Assembly: GCA_031264885.1 (NCBI GenBank)
Contig: JAISDM010000075.1
Location: 1 to 17,664 of the forward strand
Reading direction: 5' to 3'
Length of the DNA: 17,664 nucleotides
Source of the DNA: Peptococcaceae bacterium
GTDB taxonomy: Bacteria > Bacillota > Peptococcia > DRI-13 > UBA5745
The first letter of the stretch is position 1; each line of letters opens with the position of its first letter. The notes beneath the pieces were generated by a model that was not told where the DNA came from, ran no database searches, and worked only from the letters and a program-made list of their open reading frames with translations. A program made the position numbers and the translations under genes. This document shows, piece by piece, positions 1 to 6,650 of this stretch.

Positions 1-16
1 GGCATTCTGCCGCCCG
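1..16. repeat. Partial palindromic element (right arm), cut by window edge
   Basis: The first 16 bases match the inner and outer part of the right arm of the palindrome found complete at 1554-1622 and 5371-5441 (GGCATTCTGCCGCCCG). The rest of the element would lie left of the window. It abuts the 5' side of the candidate structured RNA. Confidence 0.7.
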
Positions 17-282
17 GGATCGTCCGAAAACGCGCCCATATTTTCCCATTCCCCTCCTTGGCATCGAGCCCGACCGCGTCCGGTGGACGAGGAAGGGAGG
101 GTGAGATGGGGCAGGCACGTGGTGAAATCAAGCGTCGCAAGACGCGCAGATTGAGCCCGTGTCCTAACCCGGAGGGGGTAGGGGGTGGTTCTTCGAAGCA
201 ATACCACCCCTTGACACACTATATATTGTGCGAGCGACGTAATTTTTGACGTTTTCGGACGGTCTGGCCCGAGACCGTCTTT
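17..282 (+). ncRNA. Candidate structured non-coding RNA with own terminator
   Basis: No credible protein is encoded here, but helices nest consistently on the + strand. The closing helix is 17-32 with 250-265 (16 pairs, two G-U). Inside it are 45-49/106-110, 52-59/93-101 (one bulge) and 77-81/85-89. A hairpin at 132-136/141-145 is capped by a GCAA tetraloop, with 128-131/151-154 below it. A tightly packed three-way junction follows: 159-163/213-217, 164-170/175-181 (one A-G mismatch) and 182-189/203-210. An intrinsic terminator (258-265/272-279, then TTTT) ends the region and shares its 5' strand with the closing helix, so the two are mutually exclusive. I do not recognise the class with certainty; the raiA motif is similar in size and host range and is one to test. 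The 5' boundary and promoter lie at or beyond the window edge. An inverted-repeat mobile remnant is the main alternative. Confidence 0.5.
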
Positions 283-284
283 TG
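258..284 (+). terminator. Intrinsic terminator of the candidate RNA
   Basis: The perfect 8-bp stem GACGGTCT/AGACCGTC (258-265 and 272-279) has a 6-nt GC-rich loop and is followed by TTTT on the + strand. On the - strand the hairpin is followed by CGAAAACG, so it is not a good terminator for the aldo/keto reductase ending at 290. Confidence 0.65.
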
Positions 285-289
285 GCTGT

Positions 290-1402
290 TTACTTATCGA
301 ATACTGCGGAGACTTCTTTCATGTACTCCACGATGGTCAGATGCTGCGGGCAATGTTCCTCGCATTGCTGGCAGGCGAGGCAGTCGGAGGCTTTGCCTCC
401 GGTGAGTGCCAGTCCCGCGTAATAATCCCTGTGGGACGGAATCATGCCCACTTGCTTCTGGTCGTTGAACAGTGAGAAATACTGAGGAATCGGGATCTGC
501 TGCGGACATTCCTCGACACAGTACCGGCAGGCGGTACAAGGGATGGCGATGCTTTGCTTGATGATATCCGTTACTTTTTGGATGATCGCCCTCTCATCCC
601 CGCTGAGAGGCGTGAAATTCTTCATTGTGCCCGCGTTGTCCGCGATTTGTTCAAAGGTGTTCATCCCGCTGAGGATCACCATGGCGTTGTCCAAAGACGC
701 GGCAAAACGGATCGCCCAGGACGCCACGCTCAGATCCGGGTGATGGCCTTTCAGCAGTTTTTCCGCTTCCTCCGGAACCTTGGCAAGCGCGCCGCCTTTC
801 ACCGGTTCCATGACGATCACCGGCTTGCCGTGTTTCGTTACCACTTCATAACATTCCCTGGATTGAATCGCCGCGTTATCCCAATCCAGGTAGTTAATCT
901 GCAGCTGAACCACATCAATTTCCGGATGGTCGGTGAGAATCCGGTCCAGCGCCGCGGCGCCGTCATGATAAGAAAAACCGATATTCTTCGCCTTCCCCGC
1001 GGCTTTCAGTTTTTTCACAAAATCGAAGCCGTCTTTGCCGACCATAGGCCGCGCGTAATTGATCTCGGTCATGTTATGGAGCAAGTAATAATCAAAATAT
1101 TCCAATCCGGTCCGTTTCAGCTGCTCGTCAAAAGTCTTCTGATAATCCTCCGCGCTTTTCAGCATAAAAATCGGCATCTTGGTGGCGACCTGGAAAGAAT
1201 CCCTGGGATGCCGCTCCACCAGCGCCTGTTTCACCGCGGCCTCGCTGGCGCCATTGTGATAGACATAAGCCGTGTCGAAATAGGTGAATCCTTTTTCCAA
1301 AAAGCTGTCCGCCAGTTTCTTGACCTGCTCCAGATCGACGCTGGCCCATACCTTCGGGTCGGTTTGAGGTAAGCGCATCAATCCAAATCCTAAATTGTTC
1401 AT
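290..1402 (-). CDS. Aldo/keto reductase with C-terminal 2x[4Fe-4S] ferredoxin domain
   Basis: This 370-residue predicted cytoplasmic NAD(P)H-linked oxidoreductase belongs to the aldo/keto reductase group fused to a ferredoxin domain (COG1453 type). The N-terminal TIM barrel has the catalytic tetrad in place: D43 and Y48 (FDTAYVYHNG), K75 (VATKMP) and H109 (YYLLHNM). The C-terminal domain has two complete C-x2-C-x2-C-x3-CP motifs, C289/C292/C295/C299 and C341/C344/C347/C351, as expected for two [4Fe-4S] clusters, so it may exchange electrons with ferredoxin. The start at 1402 was chosen because AAGGAGG lies just upstream (1411-1417) and the product begins at the family's usual GFGLMRLP strand. 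The open frame continues to 1669, but that extension runs through the palindrome at 1554-1622 and is not credible protein. A TATGAT at 1476-1481 (-) could be a -10 box, but no good -35 is present. The substrate is unknown. Confidence 0.92.
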   Translation of the reverse strand: MNNLGFGLMRLPQTDPKVWASVDLEQVKKLADSFLEKGFTYFDTAYVYHNGASEAAVKQALVERHPRDSFQVATKMPIFMLKSAEDYQKTFDEQLKRTGLEYFDYYLLHNMTEINYARPMVGKDGFDFVKKLKAAGKAKNIGFSYHDGAAALDRILTDHPEIDVVQLQINYLDWDNAAIQSRECYEVVTKHGKPVIVMEPVKGGALAKVPEEAEKLLKGHHPDLSVASWAIRFAASLDNAMVILSGMNTFEQIADNAGTMKNFTPLSGDERAIIQKVTDIIKQSIAIPCTACRYCVEECPQQIPIPQYFSLFNDQKQVGMIPSHRDYYAGLALTGGKASDCLACQQCEEHCPQHLTIVEYMKEVSAVFDK

Positions 1403-1553
1403 ACTAAACGCCTCCTTATGTAGGTTCTTCTTGCTTTCGTCATTATTCTGTCTCTGCGCCTTTCCCAGACAGTTTATCATATTCCGCCGATTTTTGCACG
1501 ATGTTTTGTAGGAACGCCGCGCTTCGCGATTTGGAAATCCGCGTCTGTCAAGG

Positions 1554-1622
1554 ACGGGCGGCAGAATGCCGCCCCACCGGACACGTATGACGCATATGTA
1601 GGGGCGGCATTCTGCCGCCCGT
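1554..1622. repeat. Palindromic element, copy A (22-bp perfect inverted repeat)
   Basis: Arms 1554-1575 and 1601-1622 are perfect 22-bp inverted repeats with core GGGGCGGCATTCTGCCGCCC; each arm is itself partly self-complementary (GGCGGCA/TGCCGCC). The 25-nt spacer includes CGCATATGTA. The element lies between the divergent aldo/keto reductase and oxidoreductase genes, ending 11 bp before the -35 box of the latter. Opposite-orientation copy B is at 5371-5441. It resembles a REP/MITE-like dispersed element; no transposase is encoded. Confidence 0.85.
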
Positions 1623-1632
1623 CTCCTGTTGC

Positions 1633-1661
1633 TTGACAGAACATGGAAATCGCGATAGAAT
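1633..1661 (+). promoter_or_regulatory. Near-consensus housekeeping promoter for the oxidoreductase/YYY pair
   Basis: A perfect TTGACA (1633-1638) is followed by a 17-bp spacer and TAGAAT (1656-1661). Transcription is expected to start near 1668, giving a 5' leader of about 20 nt that contains AGAGGGGG (1674-1681) before the ATG at 1688. Confidence 0.8.
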
Positions 1662-1687
1662 AGGCACATGAAAAGAGGGGGTGGCCC

Positions 1688-2989
1688 ATGGAAATCGGCA
1701 TTATAGGCGGCGGCGCCACCGGGTTGACAGCGGGATATCTGTTGTCAAAAAAAGGGCATACGGTCGCGGTTTATGAGAAATCTGAGGAGGACTTGGGCGG
1801 TATCGCCGGCGCCGTCCCCATCCACAACGCCTATATCGACAAGTTTTATCATCATATTTTTACCAGCGACACCGATATTTTATCCCTGATTGAAGAACTC
1901 GGCCTGTCCGGCGATATGCTCTGGGAAGAACCCAAAAACGGGCTCTATCTCAACGGCAAGCTGTATCCCTTCACCAATCCCATAGACCTGATTACATTCC
2001 CGGAGATAGGGCTCGTCAGCCGTTTCAGAATGGGACTGGCTGTACTGCTTGCCAAAAACGTCCGCGATTTTCGCGATTTGGAGGATATTACCGCCAAAGA
2101 CTGGCTCATCCAAAAAACGGGCCGGGACGCCTACGAAAAGATCTGGCAGCCCCTGCTGTATTCCAAGTTTGACCGGGACGCGGATCAGATTTCCGGCGTG
2201 TGGATTTGGAACAAGTTCAAGCTCCGGGGCTCCACCCGGCAAAACATCAGCAAAGAATGTCTGGGCTACCTTCGGGGCAGTTTTTTCAGCCTTTACCGGA
2301 GGCTGGCCGAGGAGATTCTAAGCCGCCAGAACATTGTGATTCCCTCGCCGGCGGTCAGCATCTCCCCCGCGCCCGGCGGCAAGGTTCAAATCCAATCCGA
2401 AAACGGCATGAACATCATCTACGACAAGGCGCTTTTTACCGCGTCCCCCGGCGAACTCTGCCAGCTCTGCGAGTTTCCGGAGGATTACCGGCAAAAAACC
2501 CTGAAAATCCGCTATAAAGCCAATATATGTATGACCCTTTTTGTAAAAAAACCGGTTTCCGATTATTATTGGATCACCGTCGCCGAGGAAAACGCGCCTT
2601 TCGTGCTTTGCGTCGAACACACCAACCTGATCCGGGATCCCGATTACGGAGACTGTCACATCCTTTACCTTTCCAGATATTTGGATGTGTCGGATCTTTT
2701 TTTCGGCGCCTCCGACGATGAAATCAGCGCCGTGTTCCTGGCTTATCTATCGCGGTTGTTTCCCGGTTTCGATCCCGATGATATCCTCGGCAGCCATGTT
2801 TTTCGCTCCACTTACGCCCAGCCCGTGGTACCCCTGCGGCATTCCGGCAATATTTTGCCGATGGAGACGCCGATAGAGAATCTGTACCTGGCCGGTATGT
2901 CCCAAATTTATCCGGAAGACCGGGGACAGAATTACGCCGTGCGCATGGGCCGGGAAGCAGCCGAAATCTTAATGACATCGAAGGAATGA
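1688..2989 (+). CDS. FAD/NAD(P)-dependent oxidoreductase (protoporphyrinogen oxidase/amine oxidase-like)
   Basis: This 433-residue flavoprotein resembles the HemY/COG1232 amine-oxidase superfamily. The N-terminus is a classical dinucleotide-binding fold: GIIGGGATG (residues 4-12), an acidic residue E30 ending the second strand, and a GG pair near 37-38. The C-terminus has the second FAD-binding motif, NLYLAGMSQIYPEDRG from residue 398, then a terminal helix. The middle contains KFDRDADQISGVWIW, a pattern I associate with uncharacterised oxidoreductases found beside glycosyltransferases and membrane proteins rather than with true heme-pathway enzymes. The start is set by AGAGGGGG 6 nt upstream. 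It is the first gene of a two-gene operon, overlapping the next gene by 4 nt (ATGA). The likely job is oxidation or isomerisation of a lipid or saccharide intermediate handled with the membrane protein; the substrate cannot be read from sequence. Confidence 0.85.
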   Translation: MEIGIIGGGATGLTAGYLLSKKGHTVAVYEKSEEDLGGIAGAVPIHNAYIDKFYHHIFTSDTDILSLIEELGLSGDMLWEEPKNGLYLNGKLYPFTNPIDLITFPEIGLVSRFRMGLAVLLAKNVRDFRDLEDITAKDWLIQKTGRDAYEKIWQPLLYSKFDRDADQISGVWIWNKFKLRGSTRQNISKECLGYLRGSFFSLYRRLAEEILSRQNIVIPSPAVSISPAPGGKVQIQSENGMNIIYDKALFTASPGELCQLCEFPEDYRQKTLKIRYKANICMTLFVKKPVSDYYWITVAEENAPFVLCVEHTNLIRDPDYGDCHILYLSRYLDVSDLFFGASDDEISAVFLAYLSRLFPGFDPDDILGSHVFRSTYAQPVVPLRHSGNILPMETPIENLYLAGMSQIYPEDRGQNYAVRMGREAAEILMTSKE

Positions 2990-5340
2990 ACCAAACTATG
3001 AAAATCGTCAAGTACCGTTACATCCTCCTGGCGCTGGCGGCGGCGGCCTTACTGCTGAGAAAAGACGTCCTGAGCTATGCGGTCTGGTGGCTGTCTATTC
3101 TGGCGCTGGGGTGGATATTCCTCCCGGTGACCTCTCTTTTATTCAAAAATTTCCAGAACAAAGGGTATATCTTCGCCAAATCCATCGGGCTGGCGGTTTC
3201 CGGTTACTTGCTGTGGTTCCTGGCCTCTTTTCAGATACTGCCCTTCACGGCCTGGGCCGCTTACCTCGTCTTGCTCCTCTGCCTGGCGGGCAATGTGCTG
3301 CTGTCCAGGAAATACGCGCTTTACGGCTACAGCGAAGCCTTGCGTGACGATGGGTCTTTCGGTCGGATCGTCAAGCAGGAAGCCCTGTTTATGGTTTTGC
3401 TGGCGCTTTGGTCGTATTTCCGCGCGCGCAAGCCGGAAATCCTCGGGCTGGAAAAATTCATGGACTTCGGCTTTGTCAACGCGATTTTGAGAAGCGAATA
3501 TTTCCCTCCCCCCGATATATGGTTCGCGGGAGAGCCCATCAATTACTACTATTTGGGTCAGTATTTCTCGGCTTTCCTCACCCGTATCAGCCTCCTGGAC
3601 TCCGCGGTTACTTACAACCTGATGATGGCCACCTTGTTTGCCCTGGCCTTCGCCCAGTCTTTCTCCATTGGGGAGATGCTGTTTGAAATCTACGAACGCA
3701 ACGCGCCCAAATTCACTCCGTTCCGGCGCTCAAAGGTTCTTTGCGGCTTGTTATGCGGCGCTTTGGTTTGCTTCAGCGGCAACCTCCATACGGTCGTTTA
3801 CGCCTGGTTTTTCAAGGGGGAATCCTCCTACTGGTTTTCCGACGCGACCCGGTACATCGGGTACAATCCCCCTGTGGAACACGACCGGACCATCCATGAG
3901 TTCCCCTTTTACTCCTTTGTGGTTTCCGACTTGCACGCCCATGTGATCAATATGATCTTTGTGCTGACCGTGGTCGCCCTGGCCATCGCCGTGGGCATGG
4001 GCGTTCTTTCCAAGCGGAAGCAGCAATGGGGGGATCCCGCTTTCTGGGCCGTTATTTTTTTGATCGGGCTTTTTCCCGCCACAAATTTCTGGGACTTTCC
4101 CATCTACATTACGGTGGCCTGCGCCATTTACTTTTACGCGAACCTGCGGGTCTATGAATTCAGCCTCCGGTCCTGCCTGACCACCCTTCGCCAATTGATT
4201 CTGACCGGATGCGCGGCGTTCGCCGTCGTCTTTCCCTTCCACATGTCGTTCGTTTCTATGTCGACCAAGGTCGCCCTGGTCCAAACCCAGTCAAAGTTCT
4301 ATCAGCTGTTGGTGCTGTACGGGTATCAGGCGGCTTTCTTCGTCATGCTTCTGGTCATCGTCTATCAAGCCTACTGGAACCTCAAGCCGGCTTCCGCCCA
4401 GTCAGGCGCCGGTCGCAAATCCTCCAAAAAATCAGCCAAATCAGCCAGAAACAAAAATCAGGCCCAAAGCCAAACAGCTGCGGACACCCATCCTCTGCGC
4501 ATTCCCGTGTCGGAAAAACAGCAGCCACGGGTGCTTTTTGATTTCCTCGAAAGGATCAACCCGGCGGACGCGCTGGCGCTGATTCTCTTTATTTGCGCGC
4601 TGGGCCTGATATTGATCCCGGAAGTCGTCTACGTGGTAGACATCTATCCCTCCCATCCCAGGGCCAACACCATGTTCAAGCTTTGTTACCAGGCTTTTAT
4701 CATGCTGGCCTTATGCGTGGGCTACACATCCTTCCGGCTGATCCATCTGCCCAAACCGGACCGCTCGAAATTCCTGCTGCCGGCGGGGGTTCTGCTCTTC
4801 TGCGCCTTCGTCTATCCTCATTACGCCTTAGAGGACTGGTACTGGCCGCATAAATTCCAGGGGCTGGACGGCACCCGGTATATGCTGACCCATCAGGAAA
4901 AAATCGGCCAGACGGACGACGCGGTCTTCGAGCTGGCCCTTGAGGACGATTACGATCTGATCCAATACATCAAGAGGAACGTCAAAGGAACCCCGGTGAT
5001 CACCGAAGCCAACGGCTCAAGCAATACCTCCTACGGCCGGATTTCAGCCAACACCGGCCTGCCGGACATATTCAACTGGTACGTTCACCAGCAGCTGTGG
5101 CGCAATTCCGACATACCGGCCTACAACGAACGAATCGCGGATCTTGAAACCGTTTATACCGAGCCCGATCAAGCCGCCGTGATGGATGTTCTCCGCAAAT
5201 ATCAGGCGCAGTACATCGTCGTCGGGAAACTTGAGCGCGCCAAATACGCGGACAGGCTCAACGAATCGCTCCTCACCGGACTCGGCGAGATTGTGTTTCA
5301 AAAAAACCAGACCGTGCTGATTGAAGTAAACCAGACATAG
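2986..5340 (+). CDS. DUF2298 / 'YYY' family polytopic membrane protein
   Basis: This is a 784-residue integral membrane protein with many hydrophobic helices from residue 10 to about 635 and a soluble C-terminal domain. Family signatures include the eponymous NYYYLGQY (186-193), SDLHAH (314-319), NFWDFP (367-372), PEVVYVVD (545-552) and RANTMFK (559-565). The C-terminal domain carries TGLPDIFNWYVHQQLWR, typical of the family. The family (PF10060/TIGR03662) is known mainly from Chloroflexi and Archaea; its function is unproven, though a GT-C-like membrane glycosyltransferase role has been suggested. Residues about 471-505 form a Ser/Lys/Gln-rich low-complexity loop between helices. The ATG at 2986 overlaps the previous stop, but its AAGGA (2981-2985) leaves no spacing; ATG 2998 has 12 nt spacing and may be the real start (780 residues). 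Translational coupling to the oxidoreductase is likely. Confidence 0.9.
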   Translation: MNQTMKIVKYRYILLALAAAALLLRKDVLSYAVWWLSILALGWIFLPVTSLLFKNFQNKGYIFAKSIGLAVSGYLLWFLASFQILPFTAWAAYLVLLLCLAGNVLLSRKYALYGYSEALRDDGSFGRIVKQEALFMVLLALWSYFRARKPEILGLEKFMDFGFVNAILRSEYFPPPDIWFAGEPINYYYLGQYFSAFLTRISLLDSAVTYNLMMATLFALAFAQSFSIGEMLFEIYERNAPKFTPFRRSKVLCGLLCGALVCFSGNLHTVVYAWFFKGESSYWFSDATRYIGYNPPVEHDRTIHEFPFYSFVVSDLHAHVINMIFVLTVVALAIAVGMGVLSKRKQQWGDPAFWAVIFLIGLFPATNFWDFPIYITVACAIYFYANLRVYEFSLRSCLTTLRQLILTGCAAFAVVFPFHMSFVSMSTKVALVQTQSKFYQLLVLYGYQAAFFVMLLVIVYQAYWNLKPASAQSGAGRKSSKKSAKSARNKNQAQSQTAADTHPLRIPVSEKQQPRVLFDFLERINPADALALILFICALGLILIPEVVYVVDIYPSHPRANTMFKLCYQAFIMLALCVGYTSFRLIHLPKPDRSKFLLPAGVLLFCAFVYPHYALEDWYWPHKFQGLDGTRYMLTHQEKIGQTDDAVFELALEDDYDLIQYIKRNVKGTPVITEANGSSNTSYGRISANTGLPDIFNWYVHQQLWRNSDIPAYNERIADLETVYTEPDQAAVMDVLRKYQAQYIVVGKLERAKYADRLNESLLTGLGEIVFQKNQTVLIEVNQT

Positions 5341-5370
5341 GCTGAGGGATGATGCCGAACCCACGCAAAG

Positions 5371-5441
5371 ACGGGCGGCAGAATGCCGCCCCTACATATG
5401 CGTCGTTCGCGATACCGTAGGGGCGGCATTCTGCCGCCCGT
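5371..5441. repeat. Palindromic element, copy B (inverted relative to copy A)
   Basis: Arms 5371-5392 and 5420-5441 match copy A's 22-bp arms exactly. The spacer begins TACATATGCGTC, the reverse complement of the right side of copy A's spacer (GACGCATATGTA), so copies A and B are in opposite orientations and share 34 contiguous bp. It lies between the convergent ends of the YYY gene (5340) and the acetyltransferase (5466). The hairpin could impede transcription from both sides but has no T-tract. Confidence 0.85.
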
Positions 5442-5465
5442 GGCCGCCCGCAGCTCCGCATCCGC

Positions 5466-6542
5466 TCAATCCAGCGCCAATCCCAAATAGGGCGCCTGGT
5501 TCCCGCCCCGCGCCCTGGACCGTTCCAAAGCGCCGGCGGCTCCTTCGTTCAAAGGCCGGATCATGCCCCACCGCTCAACCGCGCCGGCGGCCGTTCCCCA
5601 TCCGCCAAACCGGCGCGCATTCCCGGGCAGGCGCGCATTCCCGGGCAACTCCGCGTTCCCAGGCATGCCTGCGTCCCCGGGCAACTCCGCGTTCCCAGGC
5701 ATGCCAGCGTCCCCGGGCAACTCCGCGTTCTCAGGCATGCCTGCGTCTCCGGGCAATCTCACATCCCCGGGCAGCTCCACATCCCCGGGCAGGCTTAGCT
5801 GAACGGCCGCCGCCGGGAAATGATCCGCGGCGACCCCCACCGCCTGAGGCCACAGCTCAGGATCGGCGGCCAGCTCCTGAATCACCGCGGCGTTCCGGAC
5901 TTTGTCCACATAACCCATCACATAGCCCTGCCTGCCCTCACACTCAAAGCACCGAATCCGGCCCCCGTAGACCTCCAGCGCCGATATGGCGTAAGCCACC
6001 GCGGGCTCATCCCACAGAACGAATCCCTCTCTCTCCCCGAATAAAGACTGGCGAATCCGCCAGATAAGCCCCGGTTCCGGCTCCAGCAGGCGGTATCCGG
6101 ATTCCCCTCCCCCTCGGGGCCGCTCACGCACAGATATTTGGACGCGGCGCCTTTTAAAATACTCCAAATAGCCCATCCGCCCGTAATATAAATACAAATC
6201 ATCCGAAGCGGGCAACAAAACAGAAAACCGCTGCCCCGCCTCCAAAGCCTGCTCCCACGCGGCTTCCATCAGCCTGCCCATGATCCCCCGCTTCCGATAA
6301 TCCGGATGGGTGCAAACCGCGTAAATATATTGAACCGGCTCACAGCCGCCGTTCAGACGGATGGCGGCTGGCAGCATAAACGCCATAGACGCCACCTGCC
6401 CCTCCGACAGATAAACCACGGCGCCGGAAGTCTCAAACTTCCGGTCGAAAAAATTCCGGATATATCCCGCCGGATCCCCAAAGCAAATCTGCCACAAGCG
6501 GGCCATTTCCTCTTTTTGATGATCCCTTGCCAGCGCAATCAT
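5466..6542 (-). CDS. Eis-like GNAT N-acetyltransferase with hexapeptide-repeat insertion
   Basis: This is a 358-residue predicted acetyl-CoA-dependent acetyltransferase. The N-terminal GNAT domain (about 1-135) has the acetyl-CoA-binding region VCTHPDYRKRGIMGRLM (76-92) and the later LYLYYGRMGY (116-125). The middle and C-terminal part, ending with GMIRP and YLGLALD, fits the second lobe of the Eis/COG4552 family, whose members are usually near 400 residues. Residues 251-310 are ten tandem hexapeptides of form [LM]-P-[GE]-[DN]-[AV]-x, encoded by a minisatellite, inserted just after a strand (AAAVQLS). The start at 6542 is preceded by AGAAAGGCGG. It lies 108 nt downstream of the DUF2156 gene on the same strand and may share its transcript. 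The acceptor substrate is unknown. Confidence 0.85.
   Translation of the reverse strand: MIALARDHQKEEMARLWQICFGDPAGYIRNFFDRKFETSGAVVYLSEGQVASMAFMLPAAIRLNGGCEPVQYIYAVCTHPDYRKRGIMGRLMEAAWEQALEAGQRFSVLLPASDDLYLYYGRMGYLEYFKRRRVQISVRERPRGGGESGYRLLEPEPGLIWRIRQSLFGEREGFVLWDEPAVAYAISALEVYGGRIRCFECEGRQGYVMGYVDKVRNAAVIQELAADPELWPQAVGVAADHFPAAAVQLSLPGDVELPGDVRLPGDAGMPENAELPGDAGMPGNAELPGDAGMPGNAELPGNARLPGNARRFGGWGTAAGAVERWGMIRPLNEGAAGALERSRARGGNQAPYLGLALD
5613..5792. repeat. Intragenic minisatellite: 18-bp units, partly in 36-bp pairs
   Basis: Ten 18-bp units lie in frame inside the acetyltransferase gene. In the centre (about 5645-5752) they form three nearly identical 36-bp double units containing GCGTTCCCAGGCATGCC, with a few substitutions; the outer units are more diverged. 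Unit length is a multiple of three, so copy-number change keeps the frame. Confidence 0.9.
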
Positions 6543-6650
6543 GCTTTTCCGCCTTTCTGAATTCGCAGGCTGCTATACGCAGTTTAATTTTGAATGTGCC
6601 ATATCCCGGTGAAGGAGGAGATGTGTCCCGATTAGGCGGAGCGTTTTTTG

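Noticed and set aside
228..240. GTGCG reminiscent of a group II intron 5' end
   Set aside because: No domain V, maturase frame or matching 3' end is present; the five-base match is chance.
58..249. 63-codon frame on + strand in the left intergenic region
   Set aside because: It starts at TTG with no ribosome-binding site, gives a Gly/Arg/Ser-rich low-complexity product and lies across the helices of the candidate RNA.
554..1372. 272-codon + strand frame opposite the aldo/keto reductase
   Set aside because: It is antisense to a gene with all catalytic and iron-sulfur motifs; the product has no recognisable feature and no start signal.
1403..1669. N-terminal extension of the aldo/keto reductase frame
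   Set aside because: The extension translates the palindromic element and intergenic sequence; the strong AAGGAGG sits before the ATG at 1402.
5613..5792. Possible CRISPR-like array
   Set aside because: Units are contiguous 18/36-bp repeats without unique spacers and encode in-frame hexapeptides; no cas gene is near.
5563..5802. Collagen-like Pro/Gly repeat frame on the + strand
   Set aside because: It is the reverse reading of the minisatellite in the acetyltransferase; Gly occurs every sixth, not every third, residue and there is no start context.
6611..6634. AAGGAGGAG followed by ATG on the + strand
   Set aside because: The frame is only four codons (stop at TAG), lies antisense between two - strand genes and has no promoter.
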